Below, one piece after another: positions 1 through 8,685 of a DNA stretch of 64,000 bases (within the stretch, counting starts at the first letter, position 1; the number at the start of each line of letters is the position of its first letter). The translations under genes and the position numbers were made by a program. The notes under the pieces are model-generated. The model searched no databases. It had not been told where the DNA came from and saw only the letters and a program-made list of their open reading frames with translations. Origin of the DNA: Ferrovibrio sp. (GTDB lineage: Bacteria; Pseudomonadota; Alphaproteobacteria; Ferrovibrionales; Ferrovibrionaceae); NCBI RefSeq assembly GCF_017994015.1, contig NZ_JAGOLP010000016.1:1-64000 (forward strand), written 5' to 3'.

Positions 1-437
1 GAACCGAACAGCGCAAAGGAATCACGCCAGGCCAAGCGCAATGGGGCTGCCAGCCGCTCCAGGCCGGGTATCGGCTGCTCGCCCCCCTCGGCGCTGTAGC
101 GCAGGCTTTGCGGCCAGCGCAGTTCCAGCACCGGCGCCGGCTGGTCCGCGCTTTGCGCCAGCAGCAGCAGCGGCACGGTATCGGCGCGAAAGGCCGGGGC
201 GATGATATCGTCCAGAAAGGATGCGGCGGGTTCCACCAATGCCATGCGGGCGGCAACAAGGCTGGCATCCTCACTGCTTTCCAGGCGCTGGCGCAGGCTG
301 CGCATCAGGAATCCGGCCGGCGCGCTGTCACGCTCATGGCAGCGGATCAGGAAGGTCAGCAGGATCGCCGCCGTATCGCCCGGCAGCGCGGTGAGCACCG
401 GCGCGAAGGCGCCGGGCGCTATTTCATCATGGCTCAT
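1..437 (-). CDS. Unknown protein, C-terminus beyond window edge
   Basis: An open frame runs from an ATG at 437 to the window edge without a stop, giving 145 residues that begin MSHDEIAPGAFAPVLTALPG. Its ATG overlaps the TGA of the upstream GNAT gene in an ATGA junction, so translational coupling is likely and this start is well supported. The visible part is Ala/Leu-rich and probably helical, with no signal peptide, membrane segment or motif I recognise. It is the last visible member of the glmS-phosphatase-gor-GNAT run. Function unknown; the gene is incomplete here. Confidence 0.6.
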   Translation of the reverse strand, partial: MSHDEIAPGAFAPVLTALPGDTAAILLTFLIRCHERDSAPAGFLMRSLRQRLESSEDASLVAARMALVEPAASFLDDIIAPAFRADTVPLLLLAQSADQPAPVLELRWPQSLRYSAEGGEQPIPGLERLAAPLRLAWRDSFALFG

Positions 438-1153
438 GCCAAGGCATGAAACGCCAGTGTATCGCGCTTGGCAAGCCAGTTTTGCATAACCGCCAGATGG
501 CGGGCATTGTCAGGGTGGTTATCCAGGCTGGCGAAAAATTCAACCAGGAATGCCGCCAGGCGCGATGCCGGCAGCATGCCGCCCGGCAACGAGCGCTGCA
601 GCACCAGCAGGAACAGCCAATCCACCGGCGCCTTCTCCGGCGCCAGGGCCGGCTGCACATAGGGGAAATCGGTGCGCACAAAACCCAGCGCTTTGAGGAT
701 GCGCAGGCGCAGCCCAAGATCCAGATTGGCGCTGTGCGCAGCCGCGCCGACACGGGCAGGATCTTCCGCTTCGGCCAGGATCGGGCAATCGCCATAACCC
801 GCTGCGGCTAACGCCTGCTCGGCCGCCTGCACCAGCCGATGCGCCAGCCGCTGGCCCCGATAGGCCGGCGCCACCGCGATATAGGTGAACAGAATGCAGC
901 GCGAGGCCGGATAAATCTCCACCAGCAGGCCGCCGGCTATGGCTGGTTTTTCGGCAGCATCGTCGAGCGCCAGATGCATATGCAGAATCGGCTGGTTATC
1001 AGCACCGGGCTGCGTCATGCGGTCGAGCCAGGCTTCGGCGGTTTCCAGTTCCGCTGCCATCGGAAACGCCGCCAACGCCACTTCGGCATGAAACCGATGG
1101 CACAGCCGGCTGCGCTCGGCAGCATTGATCGCGTGCAGCGGCAGGATGCGCAT
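434..1153 (-). CDS. GNAT-family N-acetyltransferase
   Basis: 239 residues. The central stretch reading FTYIAVAPAYRGQRLAHRLV (about residues 90-109) matches the acetyl-CoA-binding motif A of GNAT enzymes (V-A-P-x-Y-R-G-x-x-x-x-L). The C-terminal third (about 170-239) goes beyond a minimal GNAT fold and may form the substrate side or a dimer contact. The substrate cannot be read from sequence. It starts 5 nt after the glutathione reductase stop and ends in a 4-nt overlap with the next gene, so it belongs to the glmS-to-GNAT operon. Confidence 0.75.
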   Translation of the reverse strand: MRILPLHAINAAERSRLCHRFHAEVALAAFPMAAELETAEAWLDRMTQPGADNQPILHMHLALDDAAEKPAIAGGLLVEIYPASRCILFTYIAVAPAYRGQRLAHRLVQAAEQALAAAGYGDCPILAEAEDPARVGAAAHSANLDLGLRLRILKALGFVRTDFPYVQPALAPEKAPVDWLFLLVLQRSLPGGMLPASRLAAFLVEFFASLDNHPDNARHLAVMQNWLAKRDTLAFHALA

Positions 1154-1158
1154 GGCGG

Positions 1159-2517
1159 CTAGGCCTTCACCTTCTCGCGCAGGGTAACGAATTCCTCGGC
1201 GGCGGTGGGATGGATGCCCACGGTGGCGTCGAAATCCGCCTTGGTGGCCTTGGCCTTGATGGCGATGGCAATACCCTGGATGATCTCGCCGGCTTCCGGC
1301 CCCACCATATGGGCGCCGAGCACACGGTCGGAAGCGGCATCCACCACCAGCTTCATCAGGATGCGCTCGTCGCGGCCCGACAATGTGTGGCGCATCGGCT
1401 TGAAGCTGGTGCGGTAGATATCCACCGCGCTGTAACGCTGCCGCGCCTGCGCCTCGGTCAAGCCCACACTGCCCACCGGCGGCTGGCTGAACACGGCAGA
1501 CGGCACATCGGCATGATCGGCCTGGCGCGGCCGGTTGCCAAACACGGTGTCGGCAAAGGCATGGCCCTCGCGGATCGCCACCGGGGTCAGGTTGATCCGG
1601 TTGGTGACATCGCCCACGGCATAGATATGCTTCACGCTGCTTTGCGACCAGGCATCCACCTGCACCGCGCCATCGGCATCCAGCGCAACGCCCACGGCTT
1701 CCAGGCCCAGGCCCTGGGTATTCGGTTTGCGCCCGGTGGCTGCCATCACCGCATCGCAGGCAATGCTGCTGCCATCGCCAAGATGGAGAAGCAGGCTGCC
1801 ATCGGTGGCCTGCTCAAGCTTCACGATATCGGTTTTGACGCGCAGGTCGATGCCGCTCTTGACGATCTCGGCTGCCAGATGGTTGCGCACATCATCGTCG
1901 AAGCCGCGCAAAATCTGCTCACCGCGATAAACCAGGCTGACCTGCGAGCCGAGGCCGTTGAAGATGCCGGCAAATTCCACCGCGATATAGCCGCCGCCCA
2001 GCACCACCACGCGCTTCGGCTGTTCGGGCAGATGAAACGCCTCGTTCGAGGTGATCATCAGTTCGGCGCCCGGAATCTCGGGCTTCACCGGCGTGCCGCC
2101 GGTGGCAATCAGGATGGTGCCGGCGGTGATCTGCTGCCCCGCCACTTCAACGGTATGGGCATCCACCAGCCGGGCGCGGCCGTCATAGGTCTTGGCCCCG
2201 GCATTTTCGAACAGGCCGCGATAGATGCGCTCCAGGCGGCCGATTTCCTTGTCCTTGTTGGCGATCAGCCTAGCCCAGTCAAAACTGGTATCGCCGACGC
2301 TCCAGCCGAAGCCGGCGGCATCCTGGAAACCATGGGCATATTCAGACGCATAGACCAGCAGCTTCTTCGGCACGCAGCCACGGATGACGCAGGTGCCGCC
2401 GTAGCGGTATTCCTCGGCCACGGCAACCCGCGCGCCATGGCCGGCGGCAATGCGGCCGGCCCGCACACCGCCCGAGCCGCCACCAATCACAAACAGGTCT
2501 ACGTCATACTGGGTCAT
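1159..2517 (-). CDS. gor: Glutathione-disulfide reductase
   Basis: 452 residues from the ATG at 2517. FAD/NADPH-dependent flavoprotein that reduces oxidised glutathione in the cytosol. Seen: N-terminal FAD dinucleotide motif GGGSGG (12-17), redox-active disulfide in GGTCVIRGCVPKK (Cys43, Cys48), a second Rossmann motif GGGYIAVEF for NADPH, the FAD motif AVGDVT, and the C-terminal HPTAAEE carrying the catalytic His-Glu pair. The CVIRGCVPKK form is typical of glutathione reductase rather than lipoamide dehydrogenase or mercuric reductase. A TTG nine bases upstream (2526) is in frame, but an AAGG lies 10 nt before the ATG, so I prefer the ATG. It starts 12 nt after the phosphatase stop. Glutathione is also the cofactor of the maleylacetoacetate isomerase at 9747-10385. 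Confidence 0.92.
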   Translation of the reverse strand: MTQYDVDLFVIGGGSGGVRAGRIAAGHGARVAVAEEYRYGGTCVIRGCVPKKLLVYASEYAHGFQDAAGFGWSVGDTSFDWARLIANKDKEIGRLERIYRGLFENAGAKTYDGRARLVDAHTVEVAGQQITAGTILIATGGTPVKPEIPGAELMITSNEAFHLPEQPKRVVVLGGGYIAVEFAGIFNGLGSQVSLVYRGEQILRGFDDDVRNHLAAEIVKSGIDLRVKTDIVKLEQATDGSLLLHLGDGSSIACDAVMAATGRKPNTQGLGLEAVGVALDADGAVQVDAWSQSSVKHIYAVGDVTNRINLTPVAIREGHAFADTVFGNRPRQADHADVPSAVFSQPPVGSVGLTEAQARQRYSAVDIYRTSFKPMRHTLSGRDERILMKLVVDAASDRVLGAHMVGPEAGEIIQGIAIAIKAKATKADFDATVGIHPTAAEEFVTLREKVKA

Positions 2518-2529
2518 CGGGTTCAAGCC

Positions 2530-3108
2530 TTATTGCAGGGATGCCGGCACTTCATGGCCGCGCCCGACAGCAAACATCAGGTCACGCATATCGGCATGCT
2601 GGCGGGCCACGGAGAGATGGTGCGCCTCCATTGCCGCGACAAGGGCGCCGCCATGGCCCAGCATACGATCCGCCTGACGGATCATCAGGCTGTTGGGCCA
2701 GGAGCGCGGCCGAATCGCCGCCAATGCCGCGAATATATCAGCCTCGCGGCCCTTGTTGCGCAACGCCATCAGGATCGTGGCGGTGGCGGTGGAGCGCGAG
2801 ATGCCGGCCCAGCAATGCACCAGCACATGGCCGGGGCCGGAATCAAGCACGGCTTCGCAGGCGGCAATCACCGCCGCCACATCGGCCGGGCTTGGCGCCA
2901 GCTTAAGCGGATCGGGGGTGACGATATCGTGGAAACGGAATTCGCTGTGATGCCCGGCGCCAAGCTCGGCATAGGCCGGCGGGCGCGCCGTGCCGGGATC
3001 CAGGATGCCGATGACATGCGAAACCTGACCGGCGAAATTGGGCAATTCGCTGACGCCGCAGACACTGACTTCAAAAGGCAGCAGACCGAGTTTGAGCGCG
3101 CTCATCAT
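2530..3108 (-). CDS. Dual-specificity/tyrosine phosphatase-like protein
   Basis: 192 residues with the cysteine-phosphatase signature HCWAGISRS (His98, Cys99, Arg105: CX5R followed by Ser). An Asp-rich segment around residues 61-66 (DIVTPD) may supply the general acid. Family knowledge: such proteins dephosphorylate Tyr/Ser/Thr or small phosphate esters through a Cys-phosphate intermediate; the substrate here is unknown. Its ATG overlaps the glmS TGA (ATGA, with a second in-frame ATG right behind), so it is probably translationally coupled to glmS. It may act on a sugar phosphate or nucleotide in the amino-sugar pathway, but that is inference from position only. Confidence 0.72.
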   Translation of the reverse strand: MMSALKLGLLPFEVSVCGVSELPNFAGQVSHVIGILDPGTARPPAYAELGAGHHSEFRFHDIVTPDPLKLAPSPADVAAVIAACEAVLDSGPGHVLVHCWAGISRSTATATILMALRNKGREADIFAALAAIRPRSWPNSLMIRQADRMLGHGGALVAAMEAHHLSVARQHADMRDLMFAVGRGHEVPASLQ

Positions 3109-4928
3109 TCCACCGTGACTGATTTGGCCAGATTACGCGGCTGATCCACATCGGTGCCTTTCAGCACCGCAACATGATAGGCCAGCAACTGAACCGGAAT
3201 AGCATACAGGATCGGCGCCACAAAGGGGTCAACCAGTGGCAGTTCCACTGTGGCTGCGGCCGCCGGATCGATATGCGCCATGCCAACATGGTCAGACAGG
3301 AAAATCACCTGGCCGCCCCGCGCCATCACTTCCTGCATGTTGGAAATGGTCTTTTCGAACAGCGCATCGCTCGGCGCAATCACAATCACCGGCACGCTCT
3401 CGTCGATCAGCGCAATCGGGCCATGCTTCAATTCGCCGGCAGCATAGCCCTCGGCATGGATGTAGGAGATTTCCTTGAGCTTGAGCGCGCCCTCCATAGC
3501 CAGCGGATAGCAGGCACCGCGGCCGATATAGAGCACATCGCGCTTGTCCATGATGCGCTCGGCCAGGGCATGCAGCGCCTCGTCATGGTTCAGCACTTCC
3601 GACATGCGCGACGGAATCTCGGTCAGCGCGCCCACCAGACGGGCCACTTCATCGGCCGGCAAGGCGCCGCGCGCCTGCGCCACCGCCAGCGCCACCGCCG
3701 CCAGGGTGCCAAGCTGGCAGGTGAAAGCCTTGGTGGAAGCCACGCCGATTTCCGGCCCGGCCTTGGTTTGCAGCATCGCATCGGCTTCACGCGCCATGCT
3801 GCTTTCCGGCACGTTCACAATGGCCAGCGTGCGGCCGCCATGCTGCTTCACATACCGCAGGGCCGCCAGCGTGTCGGCGGTTTCGCCGGATTGGGAGATG
3901 AAAATCGCCAAGCCATCGGCATCCACCGGGCTTTCGCGATAGCGGTATTCGGAAGCCACATCCACTTCCACATTCACCCGCGCATAGCGCTCCAGCCAGT
4001 ATTTCGCCACCAGGCCGGCATAATATGATGTGCCGCAGGCGATGATGGTGACACGGCGCAGCGCGGCAAGATCAAGGCCCAATTCGGGCAGATGGATCGA
4101 GCGGTCAATCGGGCTGACCACATTGTTGATGGTATCACCCAGCACCGCCGGCTGCTCGTAGATTTCCTTCTGCATGTAATGGCGGTAATTGCCCTTGCCG
4201 ATCATGGCGCCGCTGATCGCGGTGGGCCGGATGGTCCGTTCAACCACATTGCCATCGGCATCGATGAAGCGCGCCCCGGTGCGGCGCAGCACCACGCAAT
4301 CACCCTCTTCCAGATAGGCGATGCGGTCGGTCAGCGGCGCCAGCGCCAGCGCATCCGAGCCCAGGAACATCTCACCATTGCCGAAGCCCACTGCCAGCGG
4401 AGCGCCGCGCCGGGCGCCGATCAGCAAATCGGTCTCGCCGCGAAACAGGATGCCAAGCGCAAAGGCACCGCGCATGCGCTGCAAAGCCGCCAGCACGGCG
4501 GCTTCCGGCTCCATGCCGGATTGCAGGTTATCGTCAATCAGATGCACCGCCACTTCGGTATCGGTCTGGCCGATAAAGACATGGCCCTTGGCGGCCAGTT
4601 CCTGGCCGATCTCGCGGTAATTCTCGATGATGCCGTTATGCACCAAAGCCACGCGCGCCGTGGCATGCGGATGCGCGTTGGTTTCGTTGGGCGCACCATG
4701 GGTGGCCCAGCGGGTATGCGCGATACCGCTATTGCCATGCAACGGCGCCTCGTCCAGCCGCGCTTCCAGCCGGGCGATCTTGCCTTCGGCGCGGCGGCGT
4801 TCAATGGCGCCATCCACCAGCGTGGCAATCCCGGCTGAATCATAACCGCGATATTCCAGCCGCTTCAGGCCGTCGACCAGCAAAGGCACAACGTCGCGAT
4901 TGCCGAGAACGCCGACTATTCCGCACAT
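3105..4928 (-). CDS. glmS: Glutamine--fructose-6-phosphate aminotransferase (isomerizing)
   Basis: 607 residues, normal family length. Makes glucosamine-6-phosphate from fructose-6-phosphate and glutamine, the first step to UDP-GlcNAc. Seen: the N-terminus MCGIVGVLG exposes the Ntn nucleophile Cys2; LEYRGYDSAG and HTRWATHG of the glutaminase domain (1-240) follow; two SIS domains (about 285-600) contain GTSYYAG and SQSGETADTL; the C-terminus NLAKSVTVE carries the conserved Lys. The ATG at 4928 has AGGAG 7 nt upstream. It lies 30 nt behind glmU, so two successive UDP-GlcNAc enzymes are probably co-transcribed. No glmS ribozyme leader is expected or seen. Confidence 0.97.
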   Translation of the reverse strand: MCGIVGVLGNRDVVPLLVDGLKRLEYRGYDSAGIATLVDGAIERRRAEGKIARLEARLDEAPLHGNSGIAHTRWATHGAPNETNAHPHATARVALVHNGIIENYREIGQELAAKGHVFIGQTDTEVAVHLIDDNLQSGMEPEAAVLAALQRMRGAFALGILFRGETDLLIGARRGAPLAVGFGNGEMFLGSDALALAPLTDRIAYLEEGDCVVLRRTGARFIDADGNVVERTIRPTAISGAMIGKGNYRHYMQKEIYEQPAVLGDTINNVVSPIDRSIHLPELGLDLAALRRVTIIACGTSYYAGLVAKYWLERYARVNVEVDVASEYRYRESPVDADGLAIFISQSGETADTLAALRYVKQHGGRTLAIVNVPESSMAREADAMLQTKAGPEIGVASTKAFTCQLGTLAAVALAVAQARGALPADEVARLVGALTEIPSRMSEVLNHDEALHALAERIMDKRDVLYIGRGACYPLAMEGALKLKEISYIHAEGYAAGELKHGPIALIDESVPVIVIAPSDALFEKTISNMQEVMARGGQVIFLSDHVGMAHIDPAAAATVELPLVDPFVAPILYAIPVQLLAYHVAVLKGTDVDQPRNLAKSVTVE

Positions 4929-4958
4929 GAGGCTACTCCTGAAAAAAACTGAGGGAGA

Positions 4959-6332
4959 CTATTGGTTTTTGCTCTGCTGCTTTTTCTTGGCCTGCTGGGC
5001 GCGAAATCGCCCCGCCAGGCCGAGCTTGTTTTCCTGCCGGCCACGCGCCAGCGCCATGGCATCGGCGGGCACATCGCCGGTGATGGTGCTGCCGGCCGCC
5101 ACGATGGCGCCATCGCCAATCGTTACCGGCGCCACCAATGCAGAATTCGAGCCGATAAAGGCACCGGCGCCGATATCGGTGTGGCTCTTGTTGAAGCCAT
5201 CATAATTGCAGGTGATGGTGCCGGCGCCGATATTGGCTTTGGCGCCGATGCGGGCATCGCCAATATAGGTCAGGTGGTTCACCTTGGCGCCGGCTTCCAC
5301 CCGCGCCTGCTTGATCTCGACAAAATTGCCGATATGCGCCTCCGGCCCGATATCGGCGCCGGGCCGCAGCCGCGCATAGGGGCCAAGAACGGCACCAGCG
5401 GCCACACGCGCGCCCTCGATATGGCTGAAGGCGCGAATCGTCACGCTATCGCCGATCTCAACATTGGCGCCAAACACTACATGCGGCTCGATGCTGACAT
5501 CGCGGCCGAGCTTTGTATCAGCGCGCAGATACACCGTCTCCGGCGCGGTCATGGTGACGCCGGCTTCCAGCGCTGCGGCGCGCAGCCTGGCCTGCATATA
5601 CGCTTCCGCCAGGGCCAGTTCGGCGCGGTTGTTCACGCCCATCACGTCGATCTCGGAAACCTCGACGGCGCGGCAGCCCCAGCCCTTGGCGCGCGCCAGT
5701 TGCACCAGATCGGTGAGATAATATTCGCCCTTGGCATTGCTGTTATCCAGCCGCTTCAGCAGGCCAGGCAGGCGAGCGCCGTCCAGCAGCATCACACCGC
5801 CATTACAGAAGCCGATGGCGCGCTGCTCCGGCGTGGCATCCTTGTATTCCACGATGGCTTCCAGCTCGCCCTTGGCATCCAGCACCAGCCGCCCATAGGC
5901 CGCCGCATCGGCCGGGCGGAAGCCGCTCACCACCACGGCCGGCCCGTCTCCGCCTGAACGCGACTTGCTACGCCGTGCCGCCAGCATCGCCTTCAAGGTG
6001 GCGGTGGTCAGCATCGGTGTGTCGCCAAACAACACCAGCACATCACCCGTGAAGCCTTTCAAGGCCGGCAGCGCTGCCTGCACCGCATGGCCGGTGCCGA
6101 GCGGCTGTTGCTGGATGGCGATGGTTGCTGGCGCCACCGCCTTGGCTACCTGCTCCATGCCCGGCGCCAGCACCACAATGCTGCGTTCCGGCTTGAGCAT
6201 GGCAGCAGCATTCAGCACATGCCGCACCATCGGCAGGCCCGCCACCGGATGCAGCACCTTGGGCAAGGCCGACCGCATCCGCGTGCCCTGCCCCGCCGCC
6301 AGCACAATTACCGCCAAAGAGTGTTTCGCCAT
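4959..6332 (-). CDS. glmU: Bifunctional GlcN-1-P acetyltransferase / UDP-GlcNAc pyrophosphorylase
   Basis: 457 residues. Acetylates glucosamine-1-phosphate and couples GlcNAc-1-P to UTP, giving UDP-GlcNAc for peptidoglycan and lipid A. Seen: the N-terminal nucleotidyltransferase signature LAAGQGTRMRSALPKVLH (about 12-29), then a left-handed beta-helix of hexapeptide repeats from about residue 260 (GANVEIGDSVTI, GPYARLRPGADIG, NIGAGTITCNYDG). The last residues are Lys/Gln-rich and probably disordered. ATG at 6332. First gene of the minus-strand run; the promoter must lie in the 152-nt gap shared with gph. Confidence 0.96.
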   Translation of the reverse strand: MAKHSLAVIVLAAGQGTRMRSALPKVLHPVAGLPMVRHVLNAAAMLKPERSIVVLAPGMEQVAKAVAPATIAIQQQPLGTGHAVQAALPALKGFTGDVLVLFGDTPMLTTATLKAMLAARRSKSRSGGDGPAVVVSGFRPADAAAYGRLVLDAKGELEAIVEYKDATPEQRAIGFCNGGVMLLDGARLPGLLKRLDNSNAKGEYYLTDLVQLARAKGWGCRAVEVSEIDVMGVNNRAELALAEAYMQARLRAAALEAGVTMTAPETVYLRADTKLGRDVSIEPHVVFGANVEIGDSVTIRAFSHIEGARVAAGAVLGPYARLRPGADIGPEAHIGNFVEIKQARVEAGAKVNHLTYIGDARIGAKANIGAGTITCNYDGFNKSHTDIGAGAFIGSNSALVAPVTIGDGAIVAAGSTITGDVPADAMALARGRQENKLGLAGRFRAQQAKKKQQSKNQ

Positions 6333-6437
6333 GATGCAATGCCGTTTAAAACTGAGAAACAGATAAAGATCGGCGCGGGCGGGTCAGCCTGGGCCGGGAT
6401 TGGTTGTCTCATATCCTTGGGCTATGCCGGAAATCAA

Positions 6438-6477
6438 AAGGTTTTTCCGACTGTTTCAAGGTTTTTCCGAGTGTTAC
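6438..6477 (+). repeat. 20-bp tandem direct repeat before gph
   Basis: Two head-to-tail 20-bp units at 6438-6457 and 6458-6477 agree at 18 of 20 positions and share the core AAGGTTTTTCCGA followed by a TGTT element. The second unit ends 7 nt before the gph ATG. Two helical turns per unit would place both on one DNA face, as for tandem binding of a regulator; as RNA it would be a U-rich leader. No regulator is identified. Confidence 0.6.
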
Positions 6478-6484
6478 AGCGATC

Positions 6485-7153
6485 ATGAAAGTTATCCTGT
6501 TCGATCTCGACGGCACCTTGGTGGATACTGCGCCCGACCTTGCCGGCGCCCTCGACCATGCCTTGCAGAGCCAGGGCCGCCCAGCAGTTGGCCTGGATGC
6601 CGTGCGCCACATGGTGGGCGATGGCGCCGTAGCTTTGGTGGAGCGCGGCCTGGAAGCCACCGGCGGCATCACCTCGCCGACACAGTTCAAGGCCGCCGTT
6701 GATGCCTTCTTTGTTTACTACGGGGCCAACCTCGCCGCCACCAGCCGGCCATTTCCCGGAGTGGTTGCCTGCCTTGAGGGCCTGCGCCGCGATGGCTATC
6801 GCCTCGCCGTCTGCACCAACAAAACCGAGCAATTCACCCGGCCCTTGCTGGATCAGCTTGATCTGACGCGGCATTTTGACGCCATCGTGGGCGGCGATAG
6901 CTTCTCGGTGAAAAAACCCGATCCGGGCCATCTCACCGGCACCATCGACCGCGCCACCGCGGGTGCTGCTGCAAGCTGGGCCGCCATGGTGGGCGATTCG
7001 GCCAATGACATCAACGCCGCCAAAGCCGCCGGCCTGCCCAGCGTGGTGGTGAGTTTCGGCTATACCCGCATCCCGCCGCACGAACTTGGCGCCGACCGCC
7101 TGATCGATCATTTTGATGAGTTGCGCGCCGCGCTCAACGCGCTTGGGGCCTGA
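6485..7153 (+). CDS. gph: HAD phosphatase, phosphoglycolate phosphatase type
   Basis: 222 residues. Haloacid-dehalogenase-superfamily hydrolase; the Gph branch removes phosphate from 2-phosphoglycolate. Seen: motif I FDLDGTLVD (Asp7 nucleophile, Asp9 acid/base), motif II VCTNK, motif III Lys in SVKKPDP, motif IV VGDSANDINAAKAAG, with a helical cap between motifs I and II. An upstream in-frame ATG (6404) would add 27 residues unlike the family and would run through the tandem repeat, so the ATG directly before KVILFDLDGT is chosen; its Shine-Dalgarno is weak. Divergent from glmU. The exact substrate is a family-level inference. Confidence 0.85.
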   Translation: MKVILFDLDGTLVDTAPDLAGALDHALQSQGRPAVGLDAVRHMVGDGAVALVERGLEATGGITSPTQFKAAVDAFFVYYGANLAATSRPFPGVVACLEGLRRDGYRLAVCTNKTEQFTRPLLDQLDLTRHFDAIVGGDSFSVKKPDPGHLTGTIDRATAGAAASWAAMVGDSANDINAAKAAGLPSVVVSFGYTRIPPHELGADRLIDHFDELRAALNALGA

Positions 7154-7284
7154 ACTTGGCAGACGACCCGCTTGGCGTTATAAATGTTGCCATCTGCCCG
7201 GTGATGGTCCGCAGCACCAGATGAAACGGGTATGACGCGATAGCGGCAGCGCGGAGCCGCCTCGCGAGACTTAATCGGAAACTA
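7154..7284. other. Convergent intergenic gap, gph / kinase
   Basis: 131 nt between the converging ends of gph and the histidine kinase. A weak 5-bp stem (GCGGC at 7243-7247 with GCCGC at 7256-7260) is the only structure I see; no U-tract, promoter or RNA gene is evident. Confidence 0.4.
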
Positions 7285-8685
7285 TCATCCATTACGCATC
7301 ACGCGGCTGGCCGGCAATTCCACGCTGGCGGTGGTGCCGAAACCCTGCTGGCTTTCGATGCGCAACTGGCCGTCATGCAGCCGCACCAGGCGATCCACCA
7401 GCGGCAGGCCCAGGCCGGTGCCGGGTTGTTCGCGGGTCAGCGCATTCTGCACCTGATAGAACGGCTCCAGCACCTTGGCCAACTGGGCTGGTGTCATGCC
7501 GATGCCGGTATCCCGCACGCGAAGGATAAAGCCGCCTTCAGGGGTCAGCCCGCCGCTCAACTCCACCGAGCCGCGCTCGGTGAATTTCACCGCATTGCTG
7601 AGCAGGTTGATAACAATCTGCAAAATGGCGCGGCGATCAGCATAGAGCCGCACACGCTGATCCAGCGGCCGCAGGATCAGGCTTAGCCGGTTGGCCTCGG
7701 CCTTTTCGCGCACCAGCCGGATCGCGGCGCGCATCACTTCGTCGGCCTCAAATTCATCATCGGCCAGTTCCAGCTTGCCGGCTTCCACCTTGGAAAGGTC
7801 CAGGATATCGCTGATGATCGACAGCAGATGTTCGCCGCTGGCATGGATATCACCGGCATAATCGCGGTAGCGCGGCTGGCCCACCGGCCCCAGCATTTCA
7901 TCCTTGATCATGGTGGAAAAGCCGATGATGGCATTCAGCGGCGTGCGCAATTCGTGGCTCATATTGGCCAGGAAATCACTCTTGGCGCGATTGGCCTCCT
8001 CGGCGGTGCGCTTGGCGGCGACCAGGGTGGTTTCAGCATCTTCCTTCAATTCCAGAATATGTCGCTGGCGAAACAGCAGCAGCACCAGACCCAGCACCAG
8101 CATGGCGGCGAAAGCGGTCAGCACCGCCACACCAAGCGAAAAACGATCCAGCCGCGCCTCCTGCGCCCGCAACAGGGCGCGGGCGCTGTCACGGCCTTCG
8201 CCCAGCAGGGCGATGAGCCGGACTTCGGCATCACGGGCGCGAGACTGCATCAGCCACATGGCTGAGGCCGAGCCGGCGGCATGGCCCATGGCGCCGTCCT
8301 CAAACCAGCGTTCCAAATCCTGCAAGGCCGGCCGTGCCACCGCATACATGCCGGCAGCGCCTACCAGATTATCGAGATTATAGTTGGTGCGCAGATACTC
8401 GGCGCGCTGTGTCGCCACACCCAGCCGCTGGCGCACCCGCTCGCGGTTGGTCTCGCCCGGCTCACTGCGCCAGAATTCTATCGCCCAGGCCAGATTGGCC
8501 ATTTCACGGATCAGCACTTCGGCATCCCGTTCCTGATCAAGCAGGGTAACCGGCAGATCACGCGCGATGGAGCTGAGGCTTTGCTGTATATAAACGCCGA
8601 TCACCATCGCCAGCGCCACCACCGCCACGATGGCGATACTGATCTGGCGCCGGCCAAAGCCCCATTGCGCAAAGGGTTTCGGCAT
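7285..8685 (-). CDS. Membrane sensor histidine kinase, TAXI-linked
   Basis: 466 residues. Layout: TM1 about 15-32; a roughly 150-residue helical extracytoplasmic domain; TM2 about 183-205; a short coiled linker (211-235); a HisKA domain with SHELRTPLN (phospho-acceptor His244); and a HATPase domain with N-box Asn364, G1 DTGIGM (392-397) and G2 GTGLGL (422-427). There is no receiver domain and no response regulator in the window, so it is an orphan kinase. Its ATG shares one base with the stop of the TAXI binding-protein gene (TGATG), implying tight translational coupling. Inference: the periplasmic TAXI protein, when loaded, contacts the sensor domain. The ligand is unknown. Confidence 0.88.
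   Translation of the reverse strand: MPKPFAQWGFGRRQISIAIVAVVALAMVIGVYIQQSLSSIARDLPVTLLDQERDAEVLIREMANLAWAIEFWRSEPGETNRERVRQRLGVATQRAEYLRTNYNLDNLVGAAGMYAVARPALQDLERWFEDGAMGHAAGSASAMWLMQSRARDAEVRLIALLGEGRDSARALLRAQEARLDRFSLGVAVLTAFAAMLVLGLVLLLFRQRHILELKEDAETTLVAAKRTAEEANRAKSDFLANMSHELRTPLNAIIGFSTMIKDEMLGPVGQPRYRDYAGDIHASGEHLLSIISDILDLSKVEAGKLELADDEFEADEVMRAAIRLVREKAEANRLSLILRPLDQRVRLYADRRAILQIVINLLSNAVKFTERGSVELSGGLTPEGGFILRVRDTGIGMTPAQLAKVLEPFYQVQNALTREQPGTGLGLPLVDRLVRLHDGQLRIESQQGFGTTASVELPASRVMRNG

Noticed and set aside
1210..3144. 644-codon plus-strand open frame opposite gor and the phosphatase
   Set aside because: His/Gly/Ala-rich translation without motifs; antisense to two clear enzymes, a GC-rich shadow.
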